A stretch of 64,000 nucleotides of DNA, from positions 1 to 64,000 of IMG/VR virus record IMGVR_UViG_3300015373_000003, one strand, 5' to 3'. Below are positions 16,170-25,212 of this stretch, in pieces. The first letter of the stretch is position 1; each line of letters starts with the position of its first letter. The translations under genes were made by a program, and so were the position numbers. Under the pieces are notes generated by a model, which worked only from the letters and a program-made list of their open reading frames with translations, ran no database searches and was not told where the DNA came from. The stretch is from a virus.

Positions 16170-17383
16170 ATATCTCGATACATGCGCGTGAGGATTCGAT
16201 CCTGCAAATCTTCATCTTCTGCCAGTGCTACACGCATAGCTGATTCGCCTTTGTACTTCTCGCCGGTCTGATCAAAATCTTCATCAAGGACGTAATGCAT
16301 TCCACCACCGCCCTTCTCGATTATGTCAAAGTGAAGACCTATTTCAAGTAATTCCCAGACATGATCAAAACCAATTGGGAATCTAACCTCACCGGTCCTG
16401 TGATCCATCACTGGAAATGCGAAACGCATCTTGGCATTGCGCCACGGTCGCCCGGTTGAATTTTTTACGATCTTGCAACTCATCTGTACTCCGTGTGGCT
16501 CTTTGCCGTCGGTACCTAATGAGCGGATATCAGGATCGGCTTTTTCCCAATCGTCTGTGAGGTTTCCGTTCTTATCCCGATACAGGCGCTTGGCAGCTTC
16601 ATACTCAATTGCTACGGACGCCTGATGGCGCAGAGCGCGGATGCCCGGAGGCGCTGTCGCCGGTCCCTTGTTTCGAGCTTGACCAAGCTGGCTCCGAAGC
16701 TGATCTACCATAATTAATACGTTCTCGTTACGGTCGCGGTCCTTGAGCGCCTGCTTGAGCCATTTAGTCCAAGCTTGTGGGCCAGCGCCTTGAGTATATT
16801 CGCCAGGTTTGATGCCAGCTTCCATCACCGCTTGCGTAGCTGAGGCACTATCGACTATCTGGATATGGAATGAATTCCAGCCATCGTGAATGCCCGCACA
16901 AATTTCCTCAATGATCGTGTGATTCGATAGCTCGATCTGCTTAGCATCGATACCGATCGCTTCAGCAAAATGGGGATCGAATCTGCCCTCGGTATCCCAC
17001 ATCATTACTGAAAGCTGTTCGGGGTATCTATCGAGCAGCTTCTTAAGTTCGGCCTTCTTATTCTTCGCCTTGAACTTATTATTTCCTTCAACTGCTTTGA
17101 TCTGATATTCGTACTGCTCTTCAAGTACCTCGTGGTAATGCTGAGCTACCCAAATTAATCCAAGGTTTGTGAGGCTCTTGCCTGAGTGCTCTGGCCCATA
17201 CCAGCGGCAGACATGCCCCCACGGGATTCCTCCTGTAGTCGCCCAAGTGAGCATCGGGGACATAAACGGCAGCTTGATCGGCGGCAGAGCAATTAATTCA
17301 GCGCCACGGATGACGCTCTCTGGCCCAAGCGACCTTTGCATTTTGGCAAGGAAATCATCCTTGCGGCTAGGATCTACCGGCAA
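16166..17383 (-). CDS. RecA-like recombinase ATPase
   Basis: 405 residues. Walker A is GPEHSGKS near residue 63-70. The strands and Walker B-like MMWDTEGRF and HIQIVDSASA follow, then NVLIMVDQLRS and a loop GIRALRHQASVAIEY, as in RecA/UvsX-like proteins. A Lys-rich insert (about 100-120) is unusual. The start is TTG with AAAGGA upstream. With the Cas4-like nuclease, RuvC-like enzyme and candidate SSB it would form the recombination set. Confidence 0.85.
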   Translation of the reverse strand: MPVDPSRKDDFLAKMQRSLGPESVIRGAELIALPPIKLPFMSPMLTWATTGGIPWGHVCRWYGPEHSGKSLTNLGLIWVAQHYHEVLEEQYEYQIKAVEGNNKFKAKNKKAELKKLLDRYPEQLSVMMWDTEGRFDPHFAEAIGIDAKQIELSNHTIIEEICAGIHDGWNSFHIQIVDSASATQAVMEAGIKPGEYTQGAGPQAWTKWLKQALKDRDRNENVLIMVDQLRSQLGQARNKGPATAPPGIRALRHQASVAIEYEAAKRLYRDKNGNLTDDWEKADPDIRSLGTDGKEPHGVQMSCKIVKNSTGRPWRNAKMRFAFPVMDHRTGEVRFPIGFDHVWELLEIGLHFDIIEKGGGGMHYVLDEDFDQTGEKYKGESAMRVALAEDEDLQDRILTRMYRDM

Positions 17384-17394
17384 CTTATTCCTTT

Positions 17395-18108
17395 CTAAAG
17401 TCCAGGGAGATGGCGGAACTTAAATTGTGCGTATCCGCGCTCACCATCTCTCAAACGAGCACCACTTTCGCCATCACCCCACGGCGATGTGTCAAAGCGA
17501 TAATAGTCGCCCTTGTTAGGCAAGTTATAGAATTCAATAAATACATGCCCGCTGTGCCAACAAACAGTGAACCAATCACCCTTGCCCTCTTGGCCCCAGC
17601 CACCGAACATGCCGGATACCCAAGCGATAGGAAAACTGAACATGCCTGCACGCTTGAGCGCGAGTGAGGTAGATGATGAGCAATCCATATTGGCATTGGA
17701 CCGCATTAATCTAAGCAGTGGCCCATGTCCACCGCCGTATACATAACGTGGCCGCGCATCAGAAATTTTGCTACAGACACGGAATAACTTCATCGCTATA
17801 CCACGAGCCGTATTGTTGCGTCGCCGCCTACGCCTGACTCTGCCACGGATCAATTGCCCACGAGTATTTAGATGAGCCGCATTAGGATGATCTAGTCGGC
17901 GTAGGAAATGACTATCGAAATCGCCAGTCTGATCCTTCTCGATATCACCTAAATAAAAATGAGCTTTCTTGATGCGATGACGTATATCCTGCTTGGTCGC
18001 ATTCTTAGCTAGCGGCTCAACTTCAAGCTCCATCTCTCTAAAGAAATTACCTAGCGCCTGTTTAACTTTACGGCGCGCGTGCATAGTTTCTAAGCTGCCT
18101 TCAGCCAT
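17395..18108 (-). CDS. NlpC/P60-type cysteine hydrolase
   Basis: 237 residues. The N-terminal half is basic (RGRVRRRRRRNN near residue 90) and may bind nucleic acid or the wall. The C-terminal half carries the papain-like set: YVYGGGHGPLL, then catalytic Cys in NMDCSSSTSLALKRAG (near 142) and His in HSGHVFIEFYN (near 189). NlpC/P60 enzymes usually cut gamma-D-Glu-mDAP bonds in peptidoglycan. No signal peptide is seen and the gene lies between dnaE-like and recA-like genes, far from the lysis genes. A tail-injected hydrolase or a non-wall amidase are alternatives. Confidence 0.75.
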   Translation of the reverse strand: MAEGSLETMHARRKVKQALGNFFREMELEVEPLAKNATKQDIRHRIKKAHFYLGDIEKDQTGDFDSHFLRRLDHPNAAHLNTRGQLIRGRVRRRRRRNNTARGIAMKLFRVCSKISDARPRYVYGGGHGPLLRLMRSNANMDCSSSTSLALKRAGMFSFPIAWVSGMFGGWGQEGKGDWFTVCWHSGHVFIEFYNLPNKGDYYRFDTSPWGDGESGARLRDGERGYAQFKFRHLPGL

Positions 18109-21100
18109 GGGTTAGTCCCCGCCTTCTTCCGCGTTGTTTTCTTAAGACTTGCCTTCGTCTTCCGCCGCTGTTCGCCCACTGCAATTGTCTCAACATCATC
18201 TATGTGCTGAGCTACAATCTGATTGCGATTGTCCTTAAAGCCTGCCACCAAGATCACTGATGCGTCTTTAATCTTGTGCTTGTTCTCGGCCCATGCCTTC
18301 GGGAATATCGTGATCGCATATTGATCTGCTCCGAAGGCAAGATCAACAAAAGCCATTTCCTTCTTTTGCTTCTTAGTGACAATAGGCTTGACCGCCAATA
18401 TCTCGCCGCCCACCACGATATTTGCTGCCTCGCATTCATCACAGTCGCACCAGGGTTTGTGATCCTCAGGCTTGTGCGGCAGATCCTCTATCTCTGCTGT
18501 AGAGAAAATACGATCTTCAATGAATTCCTGATAGCGATGCACCACAGTCTCACGCGACACAACATTACCGAGCACTTCTTTTTCCATCTCAAGGATTTCG
18601 TTCTGAGAAGGCTCGATCAATTCCTGCTCAGGCGGTTCCTTGTCCTTCATGTAGTGGAACTTAATGTGCTCCGCATAGGTGTAGTACGGATCGACTTCAA
18701 TCATTTCCTTAATCTCAGTCGAATCGTGCTTCTCACAAATGGCAGGTTTCTTCCATTCCTCTGGCTCGCCCGTCCGCATCTTCTTACACCCGCACGCCAT
18801 CACCACGTTGTATTTGTTCTTTGCCCAGCGCCGAGTCTTGGCTAGTAACGCTTCCCGATCTTCTCCAAGGGAATCGAATGCGCCAGCTTTAACAAGTGCG
18901 GCGGCATTATCGGCTCCGAAGTTGCTTGGGGTACGCCTAGCAAAATCATCAAATGAAGAGACTGGACGTACCTCTTTGACTTGATCAACTGTCAATCCTC
19001 CTAAGCCCTTGACGCTGACTAGTCCATAACGCAGCCGGTCGCCATCGATAATGAATCCGCGCTCGCTGGCATTTACATCGGGCGGATCAATCTTTACGTC
19101 GAATAATTCTGCTTCGCGGAAGATCCCTCGCTTCCATTCGGCATCCTCTTCGGCTTTTGCTTTTCGTTCGATGGTAAGAGTGGCCGCATAAAACGCAAGG
19201 GGATAATTAACTTTGAGCCACATATCCTGATATGCCTGCAAGGCGTAGCTGGCGCTGTGGGATTTGTTGAATCCGTATCCGGCGAATTCAAGGATGGCAT
19301 CCCAGATAACCCCGGCAGCGGTTTCGTCCAAGCCATTTGATTCACACCCCTCTAACCATTGATCCTTGAAGCCCTGCATGAATGCTCGTGCCTGGTCACC
19401 AGGGAGCCGGTAGAGCTTCGAGATTGCCTTACGCATTGAGTCTGCTTGCCCACCCGTGAAATTACCGATGACCTTAGTAATTTCCATAACCTGCTCTTGG
19501 AAGGCAATCAGGCCACAGGTTTCTTTTAAGATGGGCTCGACGGCATCGTGCCAATACCAATCGGCCTCGGGTATCTTCCCGTTCTTTCGATCCCCATATT
19601 CAAATGCAATTTTAATAGGGCCAGGCCGATAAAGGGCATTAGCAACGGCAATGTCGATGGTGCTGTCTGGTTTGATGTGGCGCAGGAGATTTGTGATCCC
19701 TCGCCCGGAGAACTGGAAGACACCTAGAGTCAATCCTTGAGTAAATGCGTCTAGCGCTTTTTGATCTGCGTTGTATGGATCGCGCAGAGCCGGTAGATCA
19801 TTCGGTTCAACTATGTCGCCATAGTGATCAGCAATTAAATCTACGCATAGTTGCTGCTTCGCTAATCCCTTGACACCGAGTACGTCAATCTTTACAAATC
19901 CGTAATCACTGATAATTTGGAAATCGGCACGATCCGCCCATGCTGTGACTGTTGTAATCTCATCATTTCCGATCTGAGTAGGCATATACTCATTTGTTGG
20001 CCGGGGGGTAATGAGCACGCCGCCTGCATGTCGGGTATCTCGGAGTATTTGATCTTCGAGCCGTAAGCACTGTTCCCATACGTAGGGGTGTTCTGTCTTG
20101 AGTTTACGAACCAATCCATTTTCTGCTGCAATCTTTTCAAGATCGCGCTCTGTATCTCCGATTGAATCTGTGACTTTTTTGATGAATCCATAAGGAAGAT
20201 CCTGTGTAGCTGCAACCTCTTTGATTGTCACGCGCGGAGCGAAGGTCTGATAGGCAATGATATCCGCTACGTGATCGTCACCATACTTGGCCTTGAGATA
20301 TTCCTTGACCATCTCGCGGCCGTCCACCATTTTGCCGTCGAGAGTTTCGAAATCATTTAAGTCAGTCTCGAAGTCAAGATCAATATCCGGCATCCCGACA
20401 CGATCAGGATTCAGAAACCTCTCAAACAACAGACCCCAGGCAATTGGATCAATTGCGGTGATGCCGATGAGATACGAGATAAGACACCCTGCCGCAGAAC
20501 CTCTTCCAAGACCCACCCGGATAGGCCGCTTACGCTTGTCAGAACCGGGTAACGCATCTCTGCTCTTTGCCCAGCGGACCATATCTCCGACCAAGATGAA
20601 ATAGTCCAACACACCTTTGTCTCGGAGCACTTTGAATTCATAGTTGTATCGGTCACGATATTCCTGCCAATTCTTTGGCTTGCCCGTTGGGTATTGACTC
20701 TCTTTGCACCAACGCTTGACGATACGCTCTGCATCTAGTGAAGTCTTAGCTACCTTGGGCAGCTTAGTGGCATTACTGATAACAAAATGCTTGACTGAGC
20801 GAGCCAACACTTCAGTATTTGCTATCGCCTCATCGACAATATCCTCATCGATATCCTCGTGGTACTCAGCAAACTGCTCGCGGAACTCGTCTTCCGGGCT
20901 TAAGTAAATGGTGTCGATCCGCTCTCCGTATACGTCTTCGCCAGCCTCTTGCTTTTTGGCGCGCTTGGAGAGCGTCTGTTTTGTGCTGACCATCTTGAGC
21001 ACAAGCGCCGTATCTTCCCACTCTTGATACGGAATATGCACATCACCTGTTGCGACGACGCCAAAGCCATGCTCCTGAGATAAGTTTATTACGCCTTCAT

Positions 21101-21713
21101 TGATTGAACGCTGCTCATCTAGATCGTGAGGCATTATCTCGCCCCAAAAGCGATCACCTAGAAGGTTCTGCATGCGTGAGCAATACTCATCTGCGCCTGA
21201 TTGATCACCGGCCAGGATTAATTGAGAAAGTGGACTAGCGAAACAGCCAGAACAAACAATTAAATCCTCGTGGTCTGCCTCTAGCATTTCCCAATCGATG
21301 CAGGGTTTGCCCTTGAAGCCGCCCTTGCGGTCGATAGGAATCCACCCCTTGCTCGATAGACGCATCAATGTCCGCCAACCACGGAGACTGCCAGCGATCA
21401 GAGTTAAATGATTTGCACTGCTGTAACTCTTCTGTTCCTGAAAGCGGTTATCGCGCCAGTACGCTTCCATCCCGAGCAGCGGTATTAACTTTTCGTCTTT
21501 ACCGCGCTTCTTAGTCGGGTCGTCTGGATCGTCAAACTTATCAGGATTCTGACAAACGTAGACATGATCCAATACGCCGCCCAATCTACCATGGTCGGTA
21601 ATAGCCATAAATTCTTGCTCGAATTTATAGCCTTGCTTGGTATATTGATTAGCGTTGCCGGTCCCATCAATGGATGAAAATTCCGAGTGTTTATGAAGGT
21701 GAGCTAGACCCAT
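18090..21713 (-). CDS. dnaE: DNA polymerase III alpha subunit (DnaE-type replicase)
   Basis: 1207 residues, close to bacterial DnaE length. An N-terminal PHP domain (LAHLHKHSEFSSIDGTGN) is followed by the polymerase core: GLGRGSAAGCLISYL near 415, the catalytic pair PDIDLDFE near 441, and KIDVLGVKGL near 610. A helix-hairpin-helix and OB-fold region follow. Two unusual Cys groups in the C-terminal part (MACGCKKM...AICEKH and WCDCDECEA) may bind zinc. DnaE-type phage replicases are known in actinobacteriophages. It is the largest gene of the replication block and overlaps the next gene by 19 bases. Confidence 0.95.
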   Translation of the reverse strand: MGLAHLHKHSEFSSIDGTGNANQYTKQGYKFEQEFMAITDHGRLGGVLDHVYVCQNPDKFDDPDDPTKKRGKDEKLIPLLGMEAYWRDNRFQEQKSYSSANHLTLIAGSLRGWRTLMRLSSKGWIPIDRKGGFKGKPCIDWEMLEADHEDLIVCSGCFASPLSQLILAGDQSGADEYCSRMQNLLGDRFWGEIMPHDLDEQRSINEGVINLSQEHGFGVVATGDVHIPYQEWEDTALVLKMVSTKQTLSKRAKKQEAGEDVYGERIDTIYLSPEDEFREQFAEYHEDIDEDIVDEAIANTEVLARSVKHFVISNATKLPKVAKTSLDAERIVKRWCKESQYPTGKPKNWQEYRDRYNYEFKVLRDKGVLDYFILVGDMVRWAKSRDALPGSDKRKRPIRVGLGRGSAAGCLISYLIGITAIDPIAWGLLFERFLNPDRVGMPDIDLDFETDLNDFETLDGKMVDGREMVKEYLKAKYGDDHVADIIAYQTFAPRVTIKEVAATQDLPYGFIKKVTDSIGDTERDLEKIAAENGLVRKLKTEHPYVWEQCLRLEDQILRDTRHAGGVLITPRPTNEYMPTQIGNDEITTVTAWADRADFQIISDYGFVKIDVLGVKGLAKQQLCVDLIADHYGDIVEPNDLPALRDPYNADQKALDAFTQGLTLGVFQFSGRGITNLLRHIKPDSTIDIAVANALYRPGPIKIAFEYGDRKNGKIPEADWYWHDAVEPILKETCGLIAFQEQVMEITKVIGNFTGGQADSMRKAISKLYRLPGDQARAFMQGFKDQWLEGCESNGLDETAAGVIWDAILEFAGYGFNKSHSASYALQAYQDMWLKVNYPLAFYAATLTIERKAKAEEDAEWKRGIFREAELFDVKIDPPDVNASERGFIIDGDRLRYGLVSVKGLGGLTVDQVKEVRPVSSFDDFARRTPSNFGADNAAALVKAGAFDSLGEDREALLAKTRRWAKNKYNVVMACGCKKMRTGEPEEWKKPAICEKHDSTEIKEMIEVDPYYTYAEHIKFHYMKDKEPPEQELIEPSQNEILEMEKEVLGNVVSRETVVHRYQEFIEDRIFSTAEIEDLPHKPEDHKPWCDCDECEAANIVVGGEILAVKPIVTKKQKKEMAFVDLAFGADQYAITIFPKAWAENKHKIKDASVILVAGFKDNRNQIVAQHIDDVETIAVGEQRRKTKASLKKTTRKKAGTNPWLKAA

Positions 21714-21934
21714 TAAACTAACTGCAAATCATGTGTGCGGAAACCTCGCTCGTGGCCATCCTTGAACCTCAAGCGAGCATGGCGATGGCCAAAGAGTGTC
21801 TCGCTAGTGCTGATGCAATTACCTACTTTTCCTTTATCCCATTCATGGAGAACCCTGTACCACTGACCTACCTCGCACTCTGGCCAGGTACCAGGCGTCG
21901 GCAATTTTTCTTCATATGCTTTCTCGTCGCTCAT
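21713..21934 (-). CDS. Small unknown protein
   Basis: 73 residues, beta-rich after an acidic N-terminus (GQWYRVLHEW, HARLRFKDGHERGFRTHDL). It overlaps the DnaE start. No family recognised. Confidence 0.6.
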   Translation of the reverse strand: MSDEKAYEEKLPTPGTWPECEVGQWYRVLHEWDKGKVGNCISTSETLFGHRHARLRFKDGHERGFRTHDLQLV

Positions 21935-22203
21935 ACTCCGATATCCACTGGATCGAGATTCAGAACAGACCCTATTTTAATGGCATTGTCAATCGTAAGT
22001 GATTTAGCAAATGCCTTCCTGCTGTTGTAGGAATTGTAATACGGAGCTAAGCCTAGAACTCTCTGTACGCGCTGAGTATCTGGCTTCCTCTTTGGTCCTT
22101 TGCGCCAGTCAATCGCAATAGCTAAATCATAAGCTCTCATACCGCTGTTCTCGAATGCCTCGCGCAAAGGCGCATTGCTAACTAATTCTTCTTGCTTGGG
22201 CAT
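21931..22203 (-). CDS. HTH-type DNA-binding protein candidate
   Basis: 90 residues. APLREAFENSGMRAYDLAIAI looks like the start of a Cro/XRE-type helix-turn-helix, followed by a basic insert and IDNAIKIGSVLNLDPVDIGV, the usual last helices of that fold. It could regulate the replication operon in which it lies; this is inference from sequence shape. Confidence 0.5.
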   Translation of the reverse strand: MPKQEELVSNAPLREAFENSGMRAYDLAIAIDWRKGPKRKPDTQRVQRVLGLAPYYNSYNSRKAFAKSLTIDNAIKIGSVLNLDPVDIGV

Positions 22204-22589
22204 TAGTTGTTCTCAGAGAGTGGTGTCAATGGAGTAAACTCGCGGGTCACCTCTTCTGCTCCTGTGATGCGTTCTTCTTCAACTTCAATGGTGCCATCTT
22301 CAATTAAACCAAGCAGAAGGAAACAATAAAGAATCACATCTTGGATTCGTCCCTCAATCGGCTCACTGTGAACCTGGCCTTCACGGATAAAACTCTGGAT
22401 CGCCTTCCAGTGTTTTGATGTATAAACGCCCCAAGCCTGTTCGGGGGTAATACCATGTTCCTTAGCCACTTCTTTGAAGTTAGCAAGAGCGTCTTCATCA
22501 CCGGCATATTCATGGCCTTTAGTTTTATTCAGGCCCATAATATCCTGATAGTGGCCTTCAACAAAATCTTCAAACTCGTTACGATCCAT
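22203..22589 (-). CDS. Nucleotide-modification-associated domain protein (Nmad1/DUF1599-like)
   Basis: 128 residues. KTKGHEYAGDEDALANFKEVA near residue 22-42 and a following Trp-containing helix match the pattern of the Nmad1/DUF1599 family, found in phages and linked by genome context to base modification. The start has AGGAGG upstream. No recognisable base-synthesis enzyme lies beside it, so whether this phage has modified DNA is open. Confidence 0.65.
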   Translation of the reverse strand: MDRNEFEDFVEGHYQDIMGLNKTKGHEYAGDEDALANFKEVAKEHGITPEQAWGVYTSKHWKAIQSFIREGQVHSEPIEGRIQDVILYCFLLLGLIEDGTIEVEEERITGAEEVTREFTPLTPLSENN

Positions 22590-22613
22590 AAAAACCTCCT
22601 TTGAAAGTAGAAC

Positions 22614-22637
22614 GGGGACCGGCCGAAACCGATCCCC
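22614..22637 (-). terminator. Leftward hairpin terminator after AT-hook gene
   Basis: Inverted repeat GGGGACCGG / CCGATCCCC with a 6-base loop. In leftward RNA all 9 pairs form, one of them G-U; in rightward RNA that position is a mismatch. It lies between the stop of the AT-hook gene and the ribosome site of the next gene. The following tract is only moderately U-rich. Confidence 0.55.
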
Positions 22638-22664
22638 ATCCTTCCTCGGGCACGAGTTTATTTA

Positions 22665-23174
22665 TTACTCGTCGTCCGAGCCGCCGCCCTTGAACGGAGA
22701 CTTACGGGTTTTGTTCTTGCTCCCCTTCGGGCGACCCGGCCCACGCCCGCTCTTTTTAGGCGCTGACTTTGTGGTGGTCTTTTTATTAGTCGAACCCTTG
22801 GGGCGACCGGGACCGCGCTTCTTACCGCTACCCGGTGGGCGACCACGCCGCTTCGGAGCTTCCTCAGCCGTTTCCTTCTTAGGCCGACCAGGCTTACGGC
22901 CAGAACCCTTCGGACGGCCACGCTTCGGCTTAGCAGCCGCGCTACCCACGCTAACAATCAGCTTGGGCGGCTGTGGCTCTTCCTCAACATCAACATGCTC
23001 GATGCTAGATTCCTCAATTACTTCAAATCCAGCTTCGTAGTCAACTTCCACACCTTGCTCTGTCGCTGCATCAAGAAACCCTTCAAGGGCCTCAGCGCTA
23101 TCCGCCGCGTCAACCTCACCTAAAGACTCAAGGTTTTCGTCGTCATCGGCGACATAGATTTTATAAATAGGCAT
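22665..23174 (-). CDS. AT-hook DNA-binding protein
   Basis: 169 residues. The N-terminal ~70 residues are acidic (MPIYKIYVADDDENLESLG). The C-terminal ~90 residues carry five GRP-core AT-hook motifs (KRGRPKGS, KPGRPKK, RRGRPPGS, GPGRPKGS twice) in a Lys/Arg-rich background. AT-hooks bind the minor groove of A/T-rich DNA. A nucleoid-like, packaging or xenogeneic-silencer-countering role is plausible. Confidence 0.8.
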   Translation of the reverse strand: MPIYKIYVADDDENLESLGEVDAADSAEALEGFLDAATEQGVEVDYEAGFEVIEESSIEHVDVEEEPQPPKLIVSVGSAAAKPKRGRPKGSGRKPGRPKKETAEEAPKRRGRPPGSGKKRGPGRPKGSTNKKTTTKSAPKKSGRGPGRPKGSKNKTRKSPFKGGGSDDE

Positions 23175-23209
23175 TATGTACCTCCTTTGCTGGTTAAATG
23201 CCCTGTCGC

Positions 23210-24028
23210 CTACCGGCGGCGACGAACTTTAGTGGTGCCTTTAGAGCGCTTTCGCCCGGAGCGCACCTTTGTTTCTCCATCCTCGCCGCTACTACGGCTA
23301 CTACGGAATTTTGCTTTTGTCTTCCCACCAGACTTTTTACGCTCTCCCCATGGATTTGCTTTCTTGCCTTCCTCTACTGCTTTGGCATCTCCGCGATCCT
23401 TCGGAGAGACATAAAACTCTTCGAACTCTGGCGGCTTCACATAGAAGGTTAAATCAGGCTTTGTTTCTGCCAGTTGCTTGTCTTCCTTCGACATTGGCTC
23501 AGCGCCATCACCGGCAGGCTCAATTTCATATTCGGTCTTGAGCTTAACGCCATCACGGGTGATTTCCCAATCCCGCGACATAAGACCATATCGAGAATGC
23601 TTCTTAGCTAATTTATCTCCAACCTTGACGCCACCAGTCCAGACAACAACCTGATCTTTTTCATCAAGAACCTTGCCGTTGTCATCGACTTCAGGATAAT
23701 CACGGACGATAGCGCAGACATAGAATTTATATCTAATATCTAGCTCGTCGCGGCAGCCAGGGCAAGGCACACCTTTTTCATCCTGATCGAGACAGGGAAC
23801 GTCGAGATAATACGTACTTCCATCGTCGCGCTCGAAAGGCGTGTTATGCACATATGCATCCTTGAAGTCTTCGCCCTCTTCAAGAAAACGCATGACAACA
23901 GTTTCGCCGTCTTCAATCGTCAAAAATTTCTTGCCGCCGCTCATTTTGCTATCGACGCGCTTTTTGGCACGTGCAACTTTTCCTAAAGTGCGGCCTGGCT
24001 TTTCTGTGCGGGATCTTGTTCTTGCCAA
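23210..24028 (-). CDS. Single-stranded DNA-binding protein candidate (gp32-like)
   Basis: 272 residues. Opens with a basic tail, then KKFLTIEDGETVVMRFLEEGEDF, a zinc-type Cys group (VPCLDQDEKGVPCPGC) and YKFYVCAIVRDYPEV, an arrangement like the OB-fold ssDNA-binding proteins of T4 gp32 type. Unlike typical SSBs it ends in a basic tail (GRKRSKGTTKVRRRR), not an acidic one. The start is TTG with AGGAG upstream, and a promoter candidate precedes it. Placed next to the primase gene. Function inferred from pattern and neighbours. Confidence 0.6.
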   Translation of the reverse strand: MARTRSRTEKPGRTLGKVARAKKRVDSKMSGGKKFLTIEDGETVVMRFLEEGEDFKDAYVHNTPFERDDGSTYYLDVPCLDQDEKGVPCPGCRDELDIRYKFYVCAIVRDYPEVDDNGKVLDEKDQVVVWTGGVKVGDKLAKKHSRYGLMSRDWEITRDGVKLKTEYEIEPAGDGAEPMSKEDKQLAETKPDLTFYVKPPEFEEFYVSPKDRGDAKAVEEGKKANPWGERKKSGGKTKAKFRSSRSSGEDGETKVRSGRKRSKGTTKVRRRR

Positions 24029-24083
24029 TTTATTTACTCCTAAGCTTTAATAAGCTGTCCGAAGACGTTTCGTACTTGACGGG

Positions 24084-24113
24084 ATCATAGCACGGGACTA
24101 TCGGGGATTGCAA
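24084..24113 (-). promoter_or_regulatory. Leftward promoter, TTGCAA-N18-TATGAT
   Basis: TTGCAA (24108-24113), 18 bases, then TGC-TATGAT (24084-24089, extended -10) followed by CCCGTC, all on the minus strand. It drives the candidate SSB gene whose TTG start lies 56 bases downstream. Same TATGATCCCG core as at 28.7 and 55.1 kb. Confidence 0.6.
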
Positions 24114-25212
24114 CGTAGTTTGTACTGGCCTCGGCATTATCGATTAGCTGCTGAGCTTCATCGTCCTTGCCATCCCGCATCATATCTGCCGGATCGCCTT
24201 CATGCGGACCGACGATATAGACCTTCATGAACGGTTCTAAAAGGTCCACAATTCCACGATGCTCTGTGCCGTCCTTGCTTGTCCATCCCCAGGTCGCGGC
24301 GTGTCCTGCATTGTCGTGATCCAGAAATAAATACGCCAAAGTAAAATGATCGCGGATCAGTTTAGCTTGCCTATCGCTCATGCTAGAACCGCTGATCGAA
24401 ATGGCGTTATGTAAACCCATCTGATTCATTGCTATGACATTTAATTCTCCTTCGCAAATAATCGCTGAAAAGCTTCCTGCTGCTCTGTGGAGCCCGAAGA
24501 CATGGTGAGACTTGTCAAAAGTTGAAAAATCATAGCTACGTCCGCCCAGGACGAGGTACTTAGGTTTATGACCTTCTCGCCAGGCACGTGCCTTGAACCC
24601 CACAAGTAATCCATCCTTATCCCGCACGGGGATAACCCATCTTTCGGAGGTTGCGTCATAGCCGATTTCCCATTCCTTGAGAGTATCTATCTCGAATCCA
24701 CGACCAATTAAATACTGAGCGGCATCAGAATCATCCTGCTGTACCTTATCCCAATTCACCGCAAAAGGATATAGACAAGCTTCGTCTAGGTATGGATCAG
24801 CTTCGTAGGAGCGCTGTCGCATTTCCTCGAACTTCCTACGCCGCTGTTCAAACTCTGCCGAGATAGTGCCGCCCTTTGGAGAACGGAAATCGCTGGCATA
24901 CTCTCGCCGCAGCCAGGTAGCAGCTTCAAATTTACTTATATCCTCGTGCTCTGAGAGGAACGAGATGGCATTGCCTGAGCGATTGCAGCCGTGGCACTTC
25001 CATTTAGTAGCTCGCTCTGGCTCGACTACACCCGTGTTCATGTAGGCCGATGGGTTCTCGTCGCCGTGCGAATGGCCTGAGAAGGGGCAAGAGAATTTAA
25101 GCTCATCGGTACGCGCCTGAGATATATTCATTATGTCAAGCGTTTCAAGGAAGTCCTGCACATCGACCTTGTGCAGCCATTCGCTTGCTTTGAGTCTACG
25201 TCTACGCGGCAT
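24085..25212 (-). CDS. DnaG-type DNA primase
   Basis: 375 residues. The CHC2-type zinc finger is visible (CPFSGHSHGD near residue 42 and KCHGCNRSG near 73). The TOPRIM catalytic domain follows with ICEGELNVIAM near 255 and LFLDHDNAG near 297. Shorter than bacterial DnaG (about 600) because no helicase-interaction domain is seen, as usual in phages. It makes RNA primers with the DnaB-like helicase encoded nearby. Confidence 0.9.
   Translation of the reverse strand: MPRRRRLKASEWLHKVDVQDFLETLDIMNISQARTDELKFSCPFSGHSHGDENPSAYMNTGVVEPERATKWKCHGCNRSGNAISFLSEHEDISKFEAATWLRREYASDFRSPKGGTISAEFEQRRRKFEEMRQRSYEADPYLDEACLYPFAVNWDKVQQDDSDAAQYLIGRGFEIDTLKEWEIGYDATSERWVIPVRDKDGLLVGFKARAWREGHKPKYLVLGGRSYDFSTFDKSHHVFGLHRAAGSFSAIICEGELNVIAMNQMGLHNAISISGSSMSDRQAKLIRDHFTLAYLFLDHDNAGHAATWGWTSKDGTEHRGIVDLLEPFMKVYIVGPHEGDPADMMRDGKDDEAQQLIDNAEASTNYVAIPDSPVL

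Noticed and set aside
22658-22957. Arg/Val-rich frame opposite-phase to the AT-hook gene
   Set aside because: Shadow produced by the repeated GRPKGS codons of the AT-hook gene.
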